From Bacteroides faecium (GTDB taxonomy: Bacteria > Bacteroidota > Bacteroidia > Bacteroidales > Bacteroidaceae), in contig NZ_CP050831.1 of the NCBI RefSeq assembly GCF_012113595.1, positions 868,001-932,000 on the forward strand: a stretch of 64,000 nucleotides of DNA. Reading direction: 5' to 3'. The notes beneath the pieces are model-generated. The model made no database searches and was not told the origin of the DNA. It saw only the letters and a program-made list of their open reading frames with translations. The position numbers and the translations under genes are program-made. Positions 1 to 8,616 of the stretch are shown here, piece by piece; position 1 is the stretch's first letter; each line of letters opens with the position of its first letter.

Positions 1-640
1 CTAAAAAGACCTCTCCTTGAGCGTATATTTTACGAATATCACCCTTAAAACAACGAGGGTAAACGACTTTAGATTGAGAGTTTACAATTAAAAGAGTCCC
101 ATCTGACAATTCTATCCGTGCTCTCTTACCGGGCGGGACAAGTAACTGATTATATTCCTGTTCATCCTTAACTTTTTCCTCATCTTCTTTAATAACCTGA
201 GAATTCACTGCAACTTTCCCTTCTTTTGAATATTTGATAAAAGCATCTTCATCCAAGTTCAATTGCTTTTTAGCAGTTATGAGAGTCACTTCATCAACAG
301 TCTGACTGTCCATTCCTTCTGCAATGGCTTGAAGATCAATATCATCATTTATAGTTTGATTCAAAAAATAAATGGCCGAAATACAAATTAGAATAGAAGC
401 GGCAATAGAAGCAGAAGTTATCAAGAAATAGTTTCTTCTACGTCTCATTGCATCTTTTCGTATTTTCAGGCGTGTTTTCTCTATAATGGAAGAAGCATCT
501 ATTTTTTCTTGTTTGCAGCTTTCCCAAAAGAATCTTAGTTTCTCACCCTCAGGCATAATAGTAAAATCATCCCCAAGTTTTTCTTGAGAATTCAGTTTAC
601 CAAATAATCCAGCAAGGCGAAAGTATTCTTTCAAGTTCAT
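1..640 (-). CDS. FecR-family anti-sigma factor, C-terminus cut by window edge
   Basis: Reading leftward from an ATG at 640, an open frame of 213 codons runs off the window. It begins MNLKEYFRLAGLFGKLNS. Residues 1-65 are a charged helical cytoplasmic part, 70-94 are one membrane segment after a run of arginines, and from about residue 165 the periplasmic FecR signature appears (VPPGKRARIELSDGTLL, then a KGDIRKIYAQGEVFL-like stretch). FecR proteins hold an ECF sigma factor inactive until a TonB-dependent outer-membrane receptor signals across the periplasm. The ECF sigma gene lies directly upstream in the same orientation, so this is a standard sigma/anti-sigma pair. The receptor it listens to is probably a SusC-type gene beyond the left edge, which is inference. 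Confidence 0.9.
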   Translation of the reverse strand, partial: MNLKEYFRLAGLFGKLNSQEKLGDDFTIMPEGEKLRFFWESCKQEKIDASSIIEKTRLKIRKDAMRRRRNYFLITSASIAASILICISAIYFLNQTINDDIDLQAIAEGMDSQTVDEVTLITAKKQLNLDEDAFIKYSKEGKVAVNSQVIKEDEEKVKDEQEYNQLLVPPGKRARIELSDGTLLIVNSQSKVVYPRCFKGDIRKIYAQGEVFL

Positions 641-802
641 AATCTTTTTTAATGTTGTTCTATTATTAAAGACGCAACCTCAAAAAAAATCTCCTAGCCT
701 AAAACAAACTTTTTTTCAAATTCATCAAAAGAAATACGAGAAGCAGATCAATTTCCTCATCAGGGATCTGATAATCAGAGATATAATACAAATAAAATAA
801 AA

Positions 803-1354
803 TTATAATCTTCGAGAACGAATATTGAGATTCTCAGCAATTTTTTCTAAAGCAAAAGCTATATGATTATTGATAGTCTTCACAGATATATCCAATAAAT
901 TAGCAATTTCTTTATAAGGCAATCCCTCAATTTTTGCTAAAAAAAAGACGTGTTTACATTTAGGTGGTAGTTTTTGGATAGCATCATTTATTTTTTCCAT
1001 CTCCTCCTTACTTATCATTTCCTCGTCCGGCGATTGAATCGGAGCGAATATAAAGTCTCCTATATCATCAAGTAAGACTTCAGCTTTTCCTGTTTCTTTC
1101 CTCAGATAAGAAATAGCCTTCCGGTAAGTTATTGTTTGTATCCAGGCATTCATGTTTTCTATTTCAGCCAAACCACTTCTATTTTTCCAAACTTCATAGA
1201 AAACATCACTTACAACCTCTTCAGCCGGTTCCTTTTGACCAATCAGAGCATAAACATAATGATATAAACGTGAAGAATGACATTCCATAAAACGACAAAA
1301 AGCCGCCTCGTCACCGTTCATAATTCTGTCTATGTCATTACTTTCAAGTTTCAC
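803..1354 (-). CDS. ECF-type RNA polymerase sigma factor
   Basis: 183 aa, the usual size for an ECF sigma factor. Region 2 lies at about residues 20-90 (helical, with AEEVVSDVFYEVWKNR and the WIQTITYRKAISYLRK stretch). Region 4 lies at about 120-175 (AIQKLPPKCKHVFFLAKIEG followed by the helix-turn-helix YKEIANLLDISVKTINNHI). These are the core-binding and -35-recognition parts of Bacteroidetes ECF sigma factors of the sigma-70 family 1 type. The FecR anti-sigma gene follows after a 162-bp spacer on the same strand, which fits a TonB-receptor-linked trans-envelope signalling unit. No receptor gene is inside the window, so its target cannot be stated. I see no coding potential in the 137 bp upstream. 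Confidence 0.93.
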   Translation of the reverse strand: MKLESNDIDRIMNGDEAAFCRFMECHSSRLYHYVYALIGQKEPAEEVVSDVFYEVWKNRSGLAEIENMNAWIQTITYRKAISYLRKETGKAEVLLDDIGDFIFAPIQSPDEEMISKEEMEKINDAIQKLPPKCKHVFFLAKIEGLPYKEIANLLDISVKTINNHIAFALEKIAENLNIRSRRL

Positions 1355-1491
1355 GGAAGTGTTTTACAGATTATTTCTAATTAACAAAATTGGTTCAAAT
1401 ATAGTAGTATATTAGGAAATATAAAAATAAACATCGAATAAAAAGTTATCAATTATAGAAAAGTTTCTACAATAAATACTATAATACCCGA

Positions 1492-2718
1492 TTATAGGAG
1501 TCGCTTACTTAAATAGCGTACCGGATACCAGACGGAAAGGAAGCCAACAGCTAAAACTGTTACAAAGACAAGCACTACATCCCAAGCATGAACACTTACC
1601 GGATAGGCGTCCACTACAAAAGTCCCACCACCTCCACCAAGCGAAATTACACCAAACTTCTGCTGGATGAAGCAAAGGAGCAGTCCTAAGACAATGCCGG
1701 TGACAGCACCAAAAAGAGAAATAAGCCGACCTTCAAATAGAAAGATACGGGAAATAAGTTTGTCGTCAGCTCCAAGACTACGTAAAGTCACAACATCATC
1801 TTTCTTGTCCAAAATCAACATGGAAAGAGAACCGATCACATTGAAACAGGCAATCATTAAGATAAAGGTCAGAAATAAATAGGAAATCAGTTTCTCTATC
1901 TCCATAATACGGAAAACATCAGCTTGTTGCTGAGAGCGGTTCTGAACTACAAAATCATTGCCGAGTATTTTTTCTATTTTAGATTGTACAGATGAAATAT
2001 TCGCATCAGGTTTTAGTTTCAGTTCCATAGCAGATACTTCCGTTGTATAGTCCAGCAATTGACGAAGGAAAGCAAGAGAGGTCAGAATATATTTTCCATC
2101 ATACTCCTGTTGGTTTACTACAAATACGACACCGGGAGAATAAAGATAATCACGATTAAAGGATGCGCCGGGGTTTGCCATGTTTACTTTGGCATTCCGT
2201 TTGGGAAGATAAATCTGGAGAGGATCGACAAATTGTAAACCGGTACCTAAAGTCGATACTAATTCTACTCCCATCACGCCATAATTCACAATTGAGTCAT
2301 GCAAAAGAAATTCACCTGCGCCATAGAGGATACTATCAATGGCGGTCAATTCTTCAAAATTATCCTCTACCCCCTTCAATACAACCATAGCTTGGCGGTC
2401 TTTATACTGCACCATCGCATTCTCTTCAAGCGTTTCCGTAAAGACATCAATTTCAGGAAGCGCACAGACTGCACGAATCCGTTCGTCCTGCCCGTCAAAG
2501 ACTTTCCCTTCACGGACAGTGATTTTCAGTTGCGGATCGAATGCGGTAAAGAAACTAGCCACCATATCCTGAAATCCATTAAATACGGAAAGTGTGCAAA
2601 CCAGCGCAAGCGTAGCAAGAGCCACTCCACACACAGAAATGCCGGATATGATATTAATGGCATTATGCTTCTTTTTTGAAAAAAGATAACGCCGGGCTAT
2701 ATAGAAGGGGAAATTCAC
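1492..2718 (-). CDS. ABC transporter permease, LolC/LolE (MacB/FtsX) type
   Basis: 408 aa. The N-terminus NFPFYIARRYLFSKKKHNAI is the LolC/E signature, followed by a first membrane helix (about residues 22-48, ISVCGVALATLALVCTLSVF). A large periplasmic domain spans about 50-270. Three C-terminal helices follow at about 275-300, 325-352 and 375-398, the FtsX domain. In the family such permeases move lipoproteins from the inner membrane toward the outer membrane as part of LolCDE, or act as MacB-like efflux parts. No ATPase or second permease gene is adjacent, so the exact role is not settled. It is the last gene of the aroQ-pyk-methyltransferase-rbfA operon, 17 bp after rbfA. Confidence 0.85.
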   Translation of the reverse strand: MNFPFYIARRYLFSKKKHNAINIISGISVCGVALATLALVCTLSVFNGFQDMVASFFTAFDPQLKITVREGKVFDGQDERIRAVCALPEIDVFTETLEENAMVQYKDRQAMVVLKGVEDNFEELTAIDSILYGAGEFLLHDSIVNYGVMGVELVSTLGTGLQFVDPLQIYLPKRNAKVNMANPGASFNRDYLYSPGVVFVVNQQEYDGKYILTSLAFLRQLLDYTTEVSAMELKLKPDANISSVQSKIEKILGNDFVVQNRSQQQADVFRIMEIEKLISYLFLTFILMIACFNVIGSLSMLILDKKDDVVTLRSLGADDKLISRIFLFEGRLISLFGAVTGIVLGLLLCFIQQKFGVISLGGGGGTFVVDAYPVSVHAWDVVLVFVTVLAVGFLSVWYPVRYLSKRLL

Positions 2719-2735
2719 CTCTGCTATGAATTATT

Positions 2736-3068
2736 TTACTTCAGCAATGAATCAATCTTCTCGATATAATCCAATGAATCATCCACGAAGAATTTCAGTT
2801 CGGGGATAATACGTAATTGATGACGGACACGAGTACCCAATTCATAACGAATGGACTTCATATTATCATTTATATTCCTCACCATTTCTTCTGCTTTCTC
2901 TGACGGAAAGACACTGAGATAAACACGGGCAATACTCATATCAGGGCTGATACGAACTGTACTAACAGATACCAATATACCCGGCATTGCTTTTGTCTGA
3001 AGCAGGAATATCTCGCTTAACTCCTTTTGCAACAGGCGAGAGATCTTATTCTGTCTTGTTGTTTCCAT
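2736..3068 (-). CDS. rbfA: 30S ribosome-binding factor A
   Basis: 110 aa, normal RbfA length. The N-terminus METTRQNKISRLLQKELSEI and the pattern VSVSTVRISPDMSIARVYLSVFP are typical of RbfA, a single type-II KH-fold domain. The C-terminal part (ELGTRVRHQLRIIPELKFFVDD followed by IEKIDSLL) is also diagnostic. RbfA binds the 30S subunit and helps finish 16S rRNA 5'-end processing, notably in the cold. It sits 12 bp after the O-methyltransferase and 17 bp before the LolC/E-type permease, so it is co-transcribed with them. Confidence 0.96.
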   Translation of the reverse strand: METTRQNKISRLLQKELSEIFLLQTKAMPGILVSVSTVRISPDMSIARVYLSVFPSEKAEEMVRNINDNMKSIRYELGTRVRHQLRIIPELKFFVDDSLDYIEKIDSLLK

Positions 3069-3080
3069 AAATCTACTCCT

Positions 3081-3719
3081 TCATTTTTTTCTTATAATTG
3101 TTAACCCATCACGCAAGGGTAATATCACTTTCTCCACTCGTTTATCTGCGGCAACAAGATCATTGAAAGCCTTTATTCCAATTGTCTGGGCATCGTTGCT
3201 ACGAGGCTGTTCCAACACATGACCATCCCATAGTGTATTATCAGCAATAATGTATCCACCCTCAGAAAGATGTGTCAACGTCATTTCGTAATATTCGATA
3301 TACTTACGCTTATCACCATCGATAAAAGCCATATCAAAGGTAACACCTAAGTTTGGAACAAGTTCTAAGGCATCACCAATATAAAAACGGATTTTACCTG
3401 CATACGGCGATTTCTCCAGCCACGGGCGGGTAAAGTCCTCTTGCTCATCATTTATCTCGAACGTATGCAACATTCCACCTTCCGGCAGTCCTTCTGCCAG
3501 GCAAAGAGCGGAATATCCGCTATACGTTCCGATTTCCAATATCTGACGAGGCTGAACCATCCCTACAAACATTTTCAACATCCGCCCCTGCAAATGCCCG
3601 GAAGCCATACGGGGACGAAGCAGCTTTACATGCGTATCCCGGTAAAGTGACTTCAAATAGTCACTTTCGGGATCAATATGTTGCAAAATATATTCGTCAA
3701 TAGATTCAGTCTCTTGCAT
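3081..3719 (-). CDS. SAM-dependent O-methyltransferase (class I, family 3)
   Basis: 212 aa Rossmann methyltransferase of the catechol/caffeoyl-CoA O-methyltransferase family. The SAM-binding motif I is seen as ILEIGTYSGYSALCLAEGL near residues 61-79. The acidic residue ending the next strand is in HTFEIND, and the metal/substrate-site segment FDMAFIDGDKRKYIEYYE lies near residue 130, followed by GGYIIADNTLWDG. This arrangement of Asp and Asn residues binds the divalent metal in characterised members. The physiological substrate in Bacteroides is not known to me. It is translationally close to its neighbours (12 bp on each side), inside the aroQ-pyk-rbfA operon. Confidence 0.9.
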   Translation of the reverse strand: MQETESIDEYILQHIDPESDYLKSLYRDTHVKLLRPRMASGHLQGRMLKMFVGMVQPRQILEIGTYSGYSALCLAEGLPEGGMLHTFEINDEQEDFTRPWLEKSPYAGKIRFYIGDALELVPNLGVTFDMAFIDGDKRKYIEYYEMTLTHLSEGGYIIADNTLWDGHVLEQPRSNDAQTIGIKAFNDLVAADKRVEKVILPLRDGLTIIRKK

Positions 3720-3731
3720 AAAGCCCTGCTT

Positions 3732-5189
3732 TTACAGATAACGGTTATTATTAGGCAATACGGTTTCATCCGCATGTTTCAATGCGTCCTCTACTACATT
3801 GATTTCCAAGAATGAAGTCTTTGTACCCGCTTTACCACTACTCAAATATCCTACCATGTCAGTTGGCTGCAGGCGTCCTTCTTTCAACAATCGGCGCAAT
3901 GCAGCGAAATAATATTCCTGTCCGTTTGCCAATTCCGGCATATAGATAGCTTCCACTCCGTAAGAAAGAGCCAGATGACGCATCGTTTTTTCCTTATAAC
4001 AGATAGCCAACACCGGATATTTCCCACGGAAAGCAGCCAGATTACGGGCAGTACGCCCACTATAACTGTCAGTTATGATAGCACGTATCTTCAATTTAGA
4101 GGTAGCTTTCACAGCCTGTTTGGCAAGGAACGCTGTTACATCATTGCTATTCTCATCCAATGGGATACGAATGTCATTCTCTTCCAGTTTATCCTTTTCA
4201 GCCTGAGCCGCGATTTTAGTCATCGTTTTTACCGCATCCACCGGATACTTACCATAGGCAGTCTCACCGCTCAACATCAAAGCGTCTGTACGATAATAAA
4301 TCGCGTTCGCAATATCAGTAACCTCCGCACGAGTCGGACGAGGGTTGTTAATCATTGTATGAAGCATCTGTGTGGCAACAATCACCGGTTTCTTAGCCAG
4401 GATACATTTACGAATCAATACGCGTTGGATTCCCGGTATACGTTCCTGTGGTACTTCGATGCCCAAGTCACCACGGGCAACCATCACACCATCAGCCACT
4501 TCAAGGATTTCGTCAATATTATCCACACCTTCCTGATTCTCTATTTTAGCAATAATTCTGATATCACTGTTGTGAGCATCCAGAATTGCACGAATATCAA
4601 GCACATCCTGACGGTTGCGCACGAATGAGTGGGCGATAAAGTCTATGTCCTTCTCAATCGCATAAAGGATATTATTGCGGTCTTTCTCTGTCAATGAAGG
4701 AAGATTGATACGAACACCCGGCACATTCACGCTTTTGCGGCTGCCCAAAGTAGCTTCGTTCTTCACTTCACAAAGCAGATAATCAGCAGTCTTATCAATA
4801 ACTTCCAGTTCCAGGTCACCGTCATCAATCAGAATTGTGCCGCCAATATTCAAGTCATGCACGAAATTAGGATATGAAACGGCGATACATTCACGAGTAG
4901 TTTCAAGTTCTGGATTGCCGACAATCTTCACTTTCTCACCTATTTTATATGGAATCGGTTCAGCATTAGCTGTCGTACGAACCTCCGGTCCTTTTGTATC
5001 CATTAGAATCGCAATACGATTGGACACAGTGCGCACATTTGCAATCAAAGCTTCAAAGCCTTCACGGCTGGCATGCGCAGTATTCATACGCACCACATTC
5101 ATTCCAGCTTCAAACAGCTGTTTTATAAAATCCACATCGCAACGCCTATCCGAGATGGAAGCCACAATTTTAGTCTGTTTCAATAACAT
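3732..5189 (-). CDS. pyk: Pyruvate kinase
   Basis: 485 aa. Pyruvate kinase converts phosphoenolpyruvate and ADP to pyruvate and ATP, the last step of glycolysis. The TIM-barrel A domain starts with QTKIVASISDRR and GMNVVRMNTAHAS. The B domain follows MDTKGPEVR. The catalytic Lys and the metal ligands lie in IIAKIENQEGVDNIDEI and GVMVARGDLGIEVP, and the family signature follows (KPVIVATQMLHTM, then TDIANAIYYRTDALMLSGETAYGKYP). The C-terminal allosteric domain spans about 350-475. It is the second gene of the operon, 29 bp after aroQ. Confidence 0.97.
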   Translation of the reverse strand: MLLKQTKIVASISDRRCDVDFIKQLFEAGMNVVRMNTAHASREGFEALIANVRTVSNRIAILMDTKGPEVRTTANAEPIPYKIGEKVKIVGNPELETTRECIAVSYPNFVHDLNIGGTILIDDGDLELEVIDKTADYLLCEVKNEATLGSRKSVNVPGVRINLPSLTEKDRNNILYAIEKDIDFIAHSFVRNRQDVLDIRAILDAHNSDIRIIAKIENQEGVDNIDEILEVADGVMVARGDLGIEVPQERIPGIQRVLIRKCILAKKPVIVATQMLHTMINNPRPTRAEVTDIANAIYYRTDALMLSGETAYGKYPVDAVKTMTKIAAQAEKDKLEENDIRIPLDENSNDVTAFLAKQAVKATSKLKIRAIITDSYSGRTARNLAAFRGKYPVLAICYKEKTMRHLALSYGVEAIYMPELANGQEYYFAALRRLLKEGRLQPTDMVGYLSSGKAGTKTSFLEINVVEDALKHADETVLPNNNRYL

Positions 5190-5218
5190 AGTCTTTCTAC
5201 CTATTTATATATTATACC

Positions 5219-5641
5219 TTATTTATTCTCTAACAACGCTTCCAAAGCCAAACGATATGAATTCAGCCCGAAGCCGCAAATCACTCCTTTACAAGCACAA
5301 GCGATCATAGATACATGCCGGAAATCCTCCCGGCTATGCACATTAGAGATATGCACCTCAATCACCGGAGCCGTCACCGAGCGAATGGCATCCTGCAAAG
5401 CAATAGAAGTATGCGTATATGCGCCGGCATTCAGAATAATACCATCCACATCAAATCCTGTTTGCTGAATGCAGTCTATCATTTCTCCCTCAATGTTCGA
5501 TTGAAAATAGCCGATCTCCACGTCAGCATATTTTTTGCGAAGTTCAGCCAGATAATCTTCAAATGTAACGCTTCCGTAAATGGAAGGTTCACGCTTACCC
5601 AACAGATTAATATTCGGGCCATTAATAATTTGTATCTTCAT
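5219..5641 (-). CDS. aroQ: 3-dehydroquinate dehydratase, type II
   Basis: 140 aa from the ATG at 5641, the usual length. I prefer this start to an in-frame ATG 14 codons upstream because all AroQ proteins begin with MKIQIINGPNINLLGKREP-like sequence. AroQ dehydrates 3-dehydroquinate to 3-dehydroshikimate in the shikimate pathway. The catalytic Tyr lies in the flexible loop GKREPSIYG, the Asn in GIILNAGAYTHTSIAL, and the His in VHISNVHSREDFRHVS. It is the first gene of the five-gene minus-strand operon. A minus-strand -7 box (TACCTTTG, 5696-5703) stands about 55 bp upstream, back to back with the xerD promoter. Confidence 0.96.
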   Translation of the reverse strand: MKIQIINGPNINLLGKREPSIYGSVTFEDYLAELRKKYADVEIGYFQSNIEGEMIDCIQQTGFDVDGIILNAGAYTHTSIALQDAIRSVTAPVIEVHISNVHSREDFRHVSMIACACKGVICGFGLNSYRLALEALLENK

Positions 5642-5661
5642 CGCGCAATCCTGTTTTTTTA

Positions 5662-5703
5662 TACCTTTGTATCCAAAGAACAATATTTCAGGCTACAAAG
5701 GTA
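5662..5703. promoter_or_regulatory. Divergent aroQ/xerD promoters
   Basis: Two exact Bacteroides -7 boxes (TAnnTTTG) face away from the operon starts. TACCTTTG at 5662-5669 on plus lies 45 bp before xerD. TACCTTTG at 5696-5703 on minus lies 55 bp before aroQ. The two transcripts would overlap by a few bases. Obvious -33 TTTG boxes at the standard spacing were not found for either. Confidence 0.55.
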
Positions 5704-5713
5704 GAAAAAAGAA

Positions 5714-6673
5714 ATGGAAATCAACGAAAAAAAGAAGAAGAAGGAGCAACAAGCACTGATAATCAGGAAGTATCAGCAGTATCTCAAACTCGAAAAGTCC
5801 TTATCACCCAACACGCTGGATGCCTATCTCACGGATCTGGACAAACTGATGAGTTTTCTGATACTGGAAGAGATAGACGTACTAGATGTCTGCCTGTCTG
5901 ACCTTCAACGCTTTGCAGCCGGACTGCACGACATAGGCATCCATCCCCGTTCACAAGCCCGCATCTTATCGGGAATCAAGTCATTCTTCCGTTTTCTCAT
6001 CATGGCAGAGTATCTGGAGGCAGACCCCAGCGAGCTACTGGAAGGTCCTAAGCTTGGCTTCAAGCTCCCCGAAGTATTAACAGTAGAAGAAATCGACCGG
6101 ATCATCTCCGCCGTTGACCGCAGCAAAGCCGAAGGACAACGGAACAGGGCCATTCTGGAAACATTATACAGTTGCGGACTTCGTGTTTCAGAACTTGTCA
6201 ACCTCAAATTGTCCGATCTTTACTTCGACGAAGGCTTCATCAAAGTGGAAGGGAAGGGAAGCAAACAACGCCTTGTCCCCATCTCTCCCCGGGCAATTAG
6301 CGAAATAAAACTTTACATTACAGACCGTAACCAAATAGAAGTAAAGAAAGGGCACGAAGATTTCGTTTTCGTCAGCCAGCGGAGAGGCAAAGGACTTTCC
6401 CGAATCATGATCTTCCACATGATAAAAGAATTAGCGCAAAAGGCAGGCATAACCAAGAATATCAGTCCGCACACTTTCCGGCATTCCTTTGCCACTCATT
6501 TACTGGAAGGTGGTGCCAATTTGCGAGCCATTCAATGTATGCTTGGCCATGAGTCCATTGCAACCACCGAAATTTATACGCACATCGACCGTAACATGCT
6601 TCGTAGTGAGATTATTGAGCATCATCCCCGAAATATCAAGTATCGGAAAGAAAAAGAGTCGTTATTTCATTAA
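5714..6673 (+). CDS. xerD: Site-specific tyrosine recombinase XerD
   Basis: 319 aa. XerC/XerD resolve chromosome dimers at dif during division. The N-terminal SAM-like core-binding domain spans about 14-100 (KYQQYLKLEKSLSPNTLDAY). The catalytic domain carries the full set of active residues: Arg157 (CGLRVSEL), Lys181 (VEGKGSKQR), His253 and Arg256 (SPHTFRHSFATHLLEGG), His279 (LGHESIATT) and nucleophile Tyr288 (IYTHI). The spacing and the housekeeping setting favour XerD over an integrase of a mobile element: no att repeats or cargo flank it. The N-terminus is unusually lysine-rich (KKKKK at residues 6-10), encoded by an A-rich tract. It is divergent from aroQ. Confidence 0.93.
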   Translation: MEINEKKKKKEQQALIIRKYQQYLKLEKSLSPNTLDAYLTDLDKLMSFLILEEIDVLDVCLSDLQRFAAGLHDIGIHPRSQARILSGIKSFFRFLIMAEYLEADPSELLEGPKLGFKLPEVLTVEEIDRIISAVDRSKAEGQRNRAILETLYSCGLRVSELVNLKLSDLYFDEGFIKVEGKGSKQRLVPISPRAISEIKLYITDRNQIEVKKGHEDFVFVSQRRGKGLSRIMIFHMIKELAQKAGITKNISPHTFRHSFATHLLEGGANLRAIQCMLGHESIATTEIYTHIDRNMLRSEIIEHHPRNIKYRKEKESLFH

Positions 6674-6721
6674 ATTATGATAAAATCGCCCCTCTATCCA
6701 TATAATTATATTAAGAATTAA

Positions 6722-6729
6722 TATCTTTG
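6722..6729 (+). promoter_or_regulatory. -7 box for the TPR lipoprotein gene
   Basis: TATCTTTG matches the Bacteroides -7 consensus TAnnTTTG exactly and lies 81 bp before the ATG at 6810, giving a leader of about 75 nt. No clear -33 box precedes it. Confidence 0.55.
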
Positions 6730-6809
6730 CGTTACTTTTTCCGTGCTGAACAGAAAGAGGTTTGCGAATAGGCGAAATTTCAATTACAAACATTTAATTT
6801 ATACCTAAA

Positions 6810-8504
6810 ATGACTAAGAAGTTGTACTTGCCTTTACTCATGGCAATGATTGTTGCATTATTCTCTTCTTGCAACAAAAAAATGGGTCCACTGTCAGCTG
6901 ATTACTTCACTGTTACTCCGCAGGTGTTGGAGGCAGTAGGAGGTAAAGTTCCTGCTACCATCAATGGTAAATTTCCTGAAAAGTATTTCAACAAGAAAGC
7001 TGTTGTAGAAGTTACTCCGGTTTTGAAATGGAATGGCGGCGAAGCTAAAGGCCAACCAGCTACTTTCCAAGGCGAAAAAGTAGAAGGTAACGATCAATCT
7101 ATCTCTTACAAGATGGGTGGTAGCTACACAATGAAAACTTCTTTCGACTATGTTCCTGAAATGGCTAAGTCAGAATTGTACCTCGAATTTAAAGCTACTA
7201 TCGGTAAGAAAGTGGTTACTATCCCTGCTGTGAAAGTAGCTGATGGTGTAATTTCTACTTCTGAGTTGGTGAACAATACATTAGGTAACGCAAACCCTGC
7301 ACTGGGCGAAGACGCTTTCCAACGTATCATCAAAGAAAAGCACGATGCTAACATCATGTTCTTGATCCAACAAGCTAACATTCGTTCAAGCGAGTTGAAG
7401 ACTGCTAAAGAATTCAACAAAGAAGTTGCTAACGTAAACGAAGCTGCCAACAAGAAGATCAGCAACATCGAAGTATCTTCATATGCTTCTCCTGATGGTG
7501 GTGTAAGCTTAAATACTACTCTTGCTGAAAACCGTGAAAGCAACACAACCAAGATGTTGAACAAAGACCTGAAGAAAGCAAAAATCGAAGCTCCGGTTGA
7601 CGCTAAATATACTGCACAGGACTGGGAAGGTTTCCAAGAACTGGTTTCTAAATCCAACATCCAAGACAAAGAGTTGATTCTCCGCGTATTGTCAATGTAC
7701 CAGGATCCTGCACAGAGAGAACAAGAAATCAAAAACATTTCTTCTGTTTACAAGACTTTGGCTGACGAAATCCTTCCTCAGTTGCGTCGTTCTCGTTTGA
7801 CATTGAACTACGAAATCATCGGTAAGTCTGACGAAGAAATCGCTAAACTGGCTTCTTCTAATCCTTCAGAATTGAATATCGAAGAGTTGCTGTACGCTGC
7901 AACACTGACTAACGATCCTGCAAAACAAGAAGTTATCTACGCTCAGGCTACAAAACAATTCCCGAACGATTACCGCGCTTACAACAACTTGGGTAAATTA
8001 GCTTACCAGGCTGGTAACATTGACAAAGCAGAATCTTACTTCAAGAAAGCTGCCAGCGTAAACGCTACTCCTGAAGTTAACATGAACTTAGGTTTGATCG
8101 CTTTGATGAAGGGTGACAAAGCTGCTGCAGAAGCATCATTCGGTAAAGCTGCCGGAACTAAAGAACTTGGCGAATCTATGGGTAACCTGTACATCGCTCA
8201 AGGTCAATATGAAAGAGCAGTAAACTCATTCGGTGACTCTAAGACCAACAGTGCCGCTTTGGCTCAGATCCTTGCTAAGGACTACAACAAAGCTAAAAAC
8301 ACTTTGGCTAACGTAGAAAGACCGGATGCTTACACAGACTACCTGATGGCAGTTTTAGGTGCTAGAACTAACAATTCTTCTATGGTAACAAGCAGCTTGA
8401 AGAGCGCAGTTGCTAAAGATTCTTCATTAGCTAAGAAAGCAGCTACTGACCTGGAATTTGCAAAATACTTCACAAATGCAGATTTCATGAGCATCGTTAA
8501 ATAA
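6810..8504 (+). CDS. TPR-repeat lipoprotein, probably abundant
   Basis: 564 aa. Residues 1-20 are a lipoprotein signal ending in the lipobox LFSSC (Cys20). Residues 25-170 are beta-rich. Residues about 215-345 include an alpha/beta part (ISNIEVSSYASPDGGVSLN and LAENRESNTTKML) that resembles an OmpA-type peptidoglycan-binding fold. From about 360 there are tetratricopeptide-like helices (YRAYNNLGKLAYQAGNIDKAESYFKKAA, shown here in shortened form, is one clear unit). Codon use is strongly biased (GAA, AAA, GGT, GCT, AAC), a mark of a highly expressed protein in Bacteroides. Similar TPR lipoproteins are conserved in Bacteroidales, but I know of no assigned function. It stands alone between its own promoter and a strong terminator. 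Confidence 0.8.
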   Translation: MTKKLYLPLLMAMIVALFSSCNKKMGPLSADYFTVTPQVLEAVGGKVPATINGKFPEKYFNKKAVVEVTPVLKWNGGEAKGQPATFQGEKVEGNDQSISYKMGGSYTMKTSFDYVPEMAKSELYLEFKATIGKKVVTIPAVKVADGVISTSELVNNTLGNANPALGEDAFQRIIKEKHDANIMFLIQQANIRSSELKTAKEFNKEVANVNEAANKKISNIEVSSYASPDGGVSLNTTLAENRESNTTKMLNKDLKKAKIEAPVDAKYTAQDWEGFQELVSKSNIQDKELILRVLSMYQDPAQREQEIKNISSVYKTLADEILPQLRRSRLTLNYEIIGKSDEEIAKLASSNPSELNIEELLYAATLTNDPAKQEVIYAQATKQFPNDYRAYNNLGKLAYQAGNIDKAESYFKKAASVNATPEVNMNLGLIALMKGDKAAAEASFGKAAGTKELGESMGNLYIAQGQYERAVNSFGDSKTNSAALAQILAKDYNKAKNTLANVERPDAYTDYLMAVLGARTNNSSMVTSSLKSAVAKDSSLAKKAATDLEFAKYFTNADFMSIVK

Positions 8505-8532
8505 TAGAATTACCACTCTATTTTAAATATTA

Positions 8533-8576
8533 AGAATTGCCTGTCATTATAAATGACGGGCAATTCTTTTTTTTTA
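8533..8576 (+). terminator. Intrinsic terminator after the TPR lipoprotein gene
   Basis: A 15-bp stem (AGAATTGCCTGTCAT paired with ATGACGGGCAATTCT, one wobble) with a short loop is followed at once by a run of at least eight T. This is a textbook terminator. Confidence 0.93.
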
Positions 8577-8616
8577 TCCGTAAAAACCGTACTTTCGCAG
8601 AAAAGAAATCAAAACA

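Noticed and set aside
641..802. Short coding-looking stretch between the sigma factor and FecR (ending MNLKKSLF)
   Set aside because: There is no in-frame start codon apart from a late ATG, and it overlaps the sigma gene's 3' end; it is probably a spacer.
5714..6673. Tyrosine recombinase as integrase of a mobile element
   Set aside because: Full XerD-like length and motifs, divergent from aroQ in a housekeeping context, no cargo genes.
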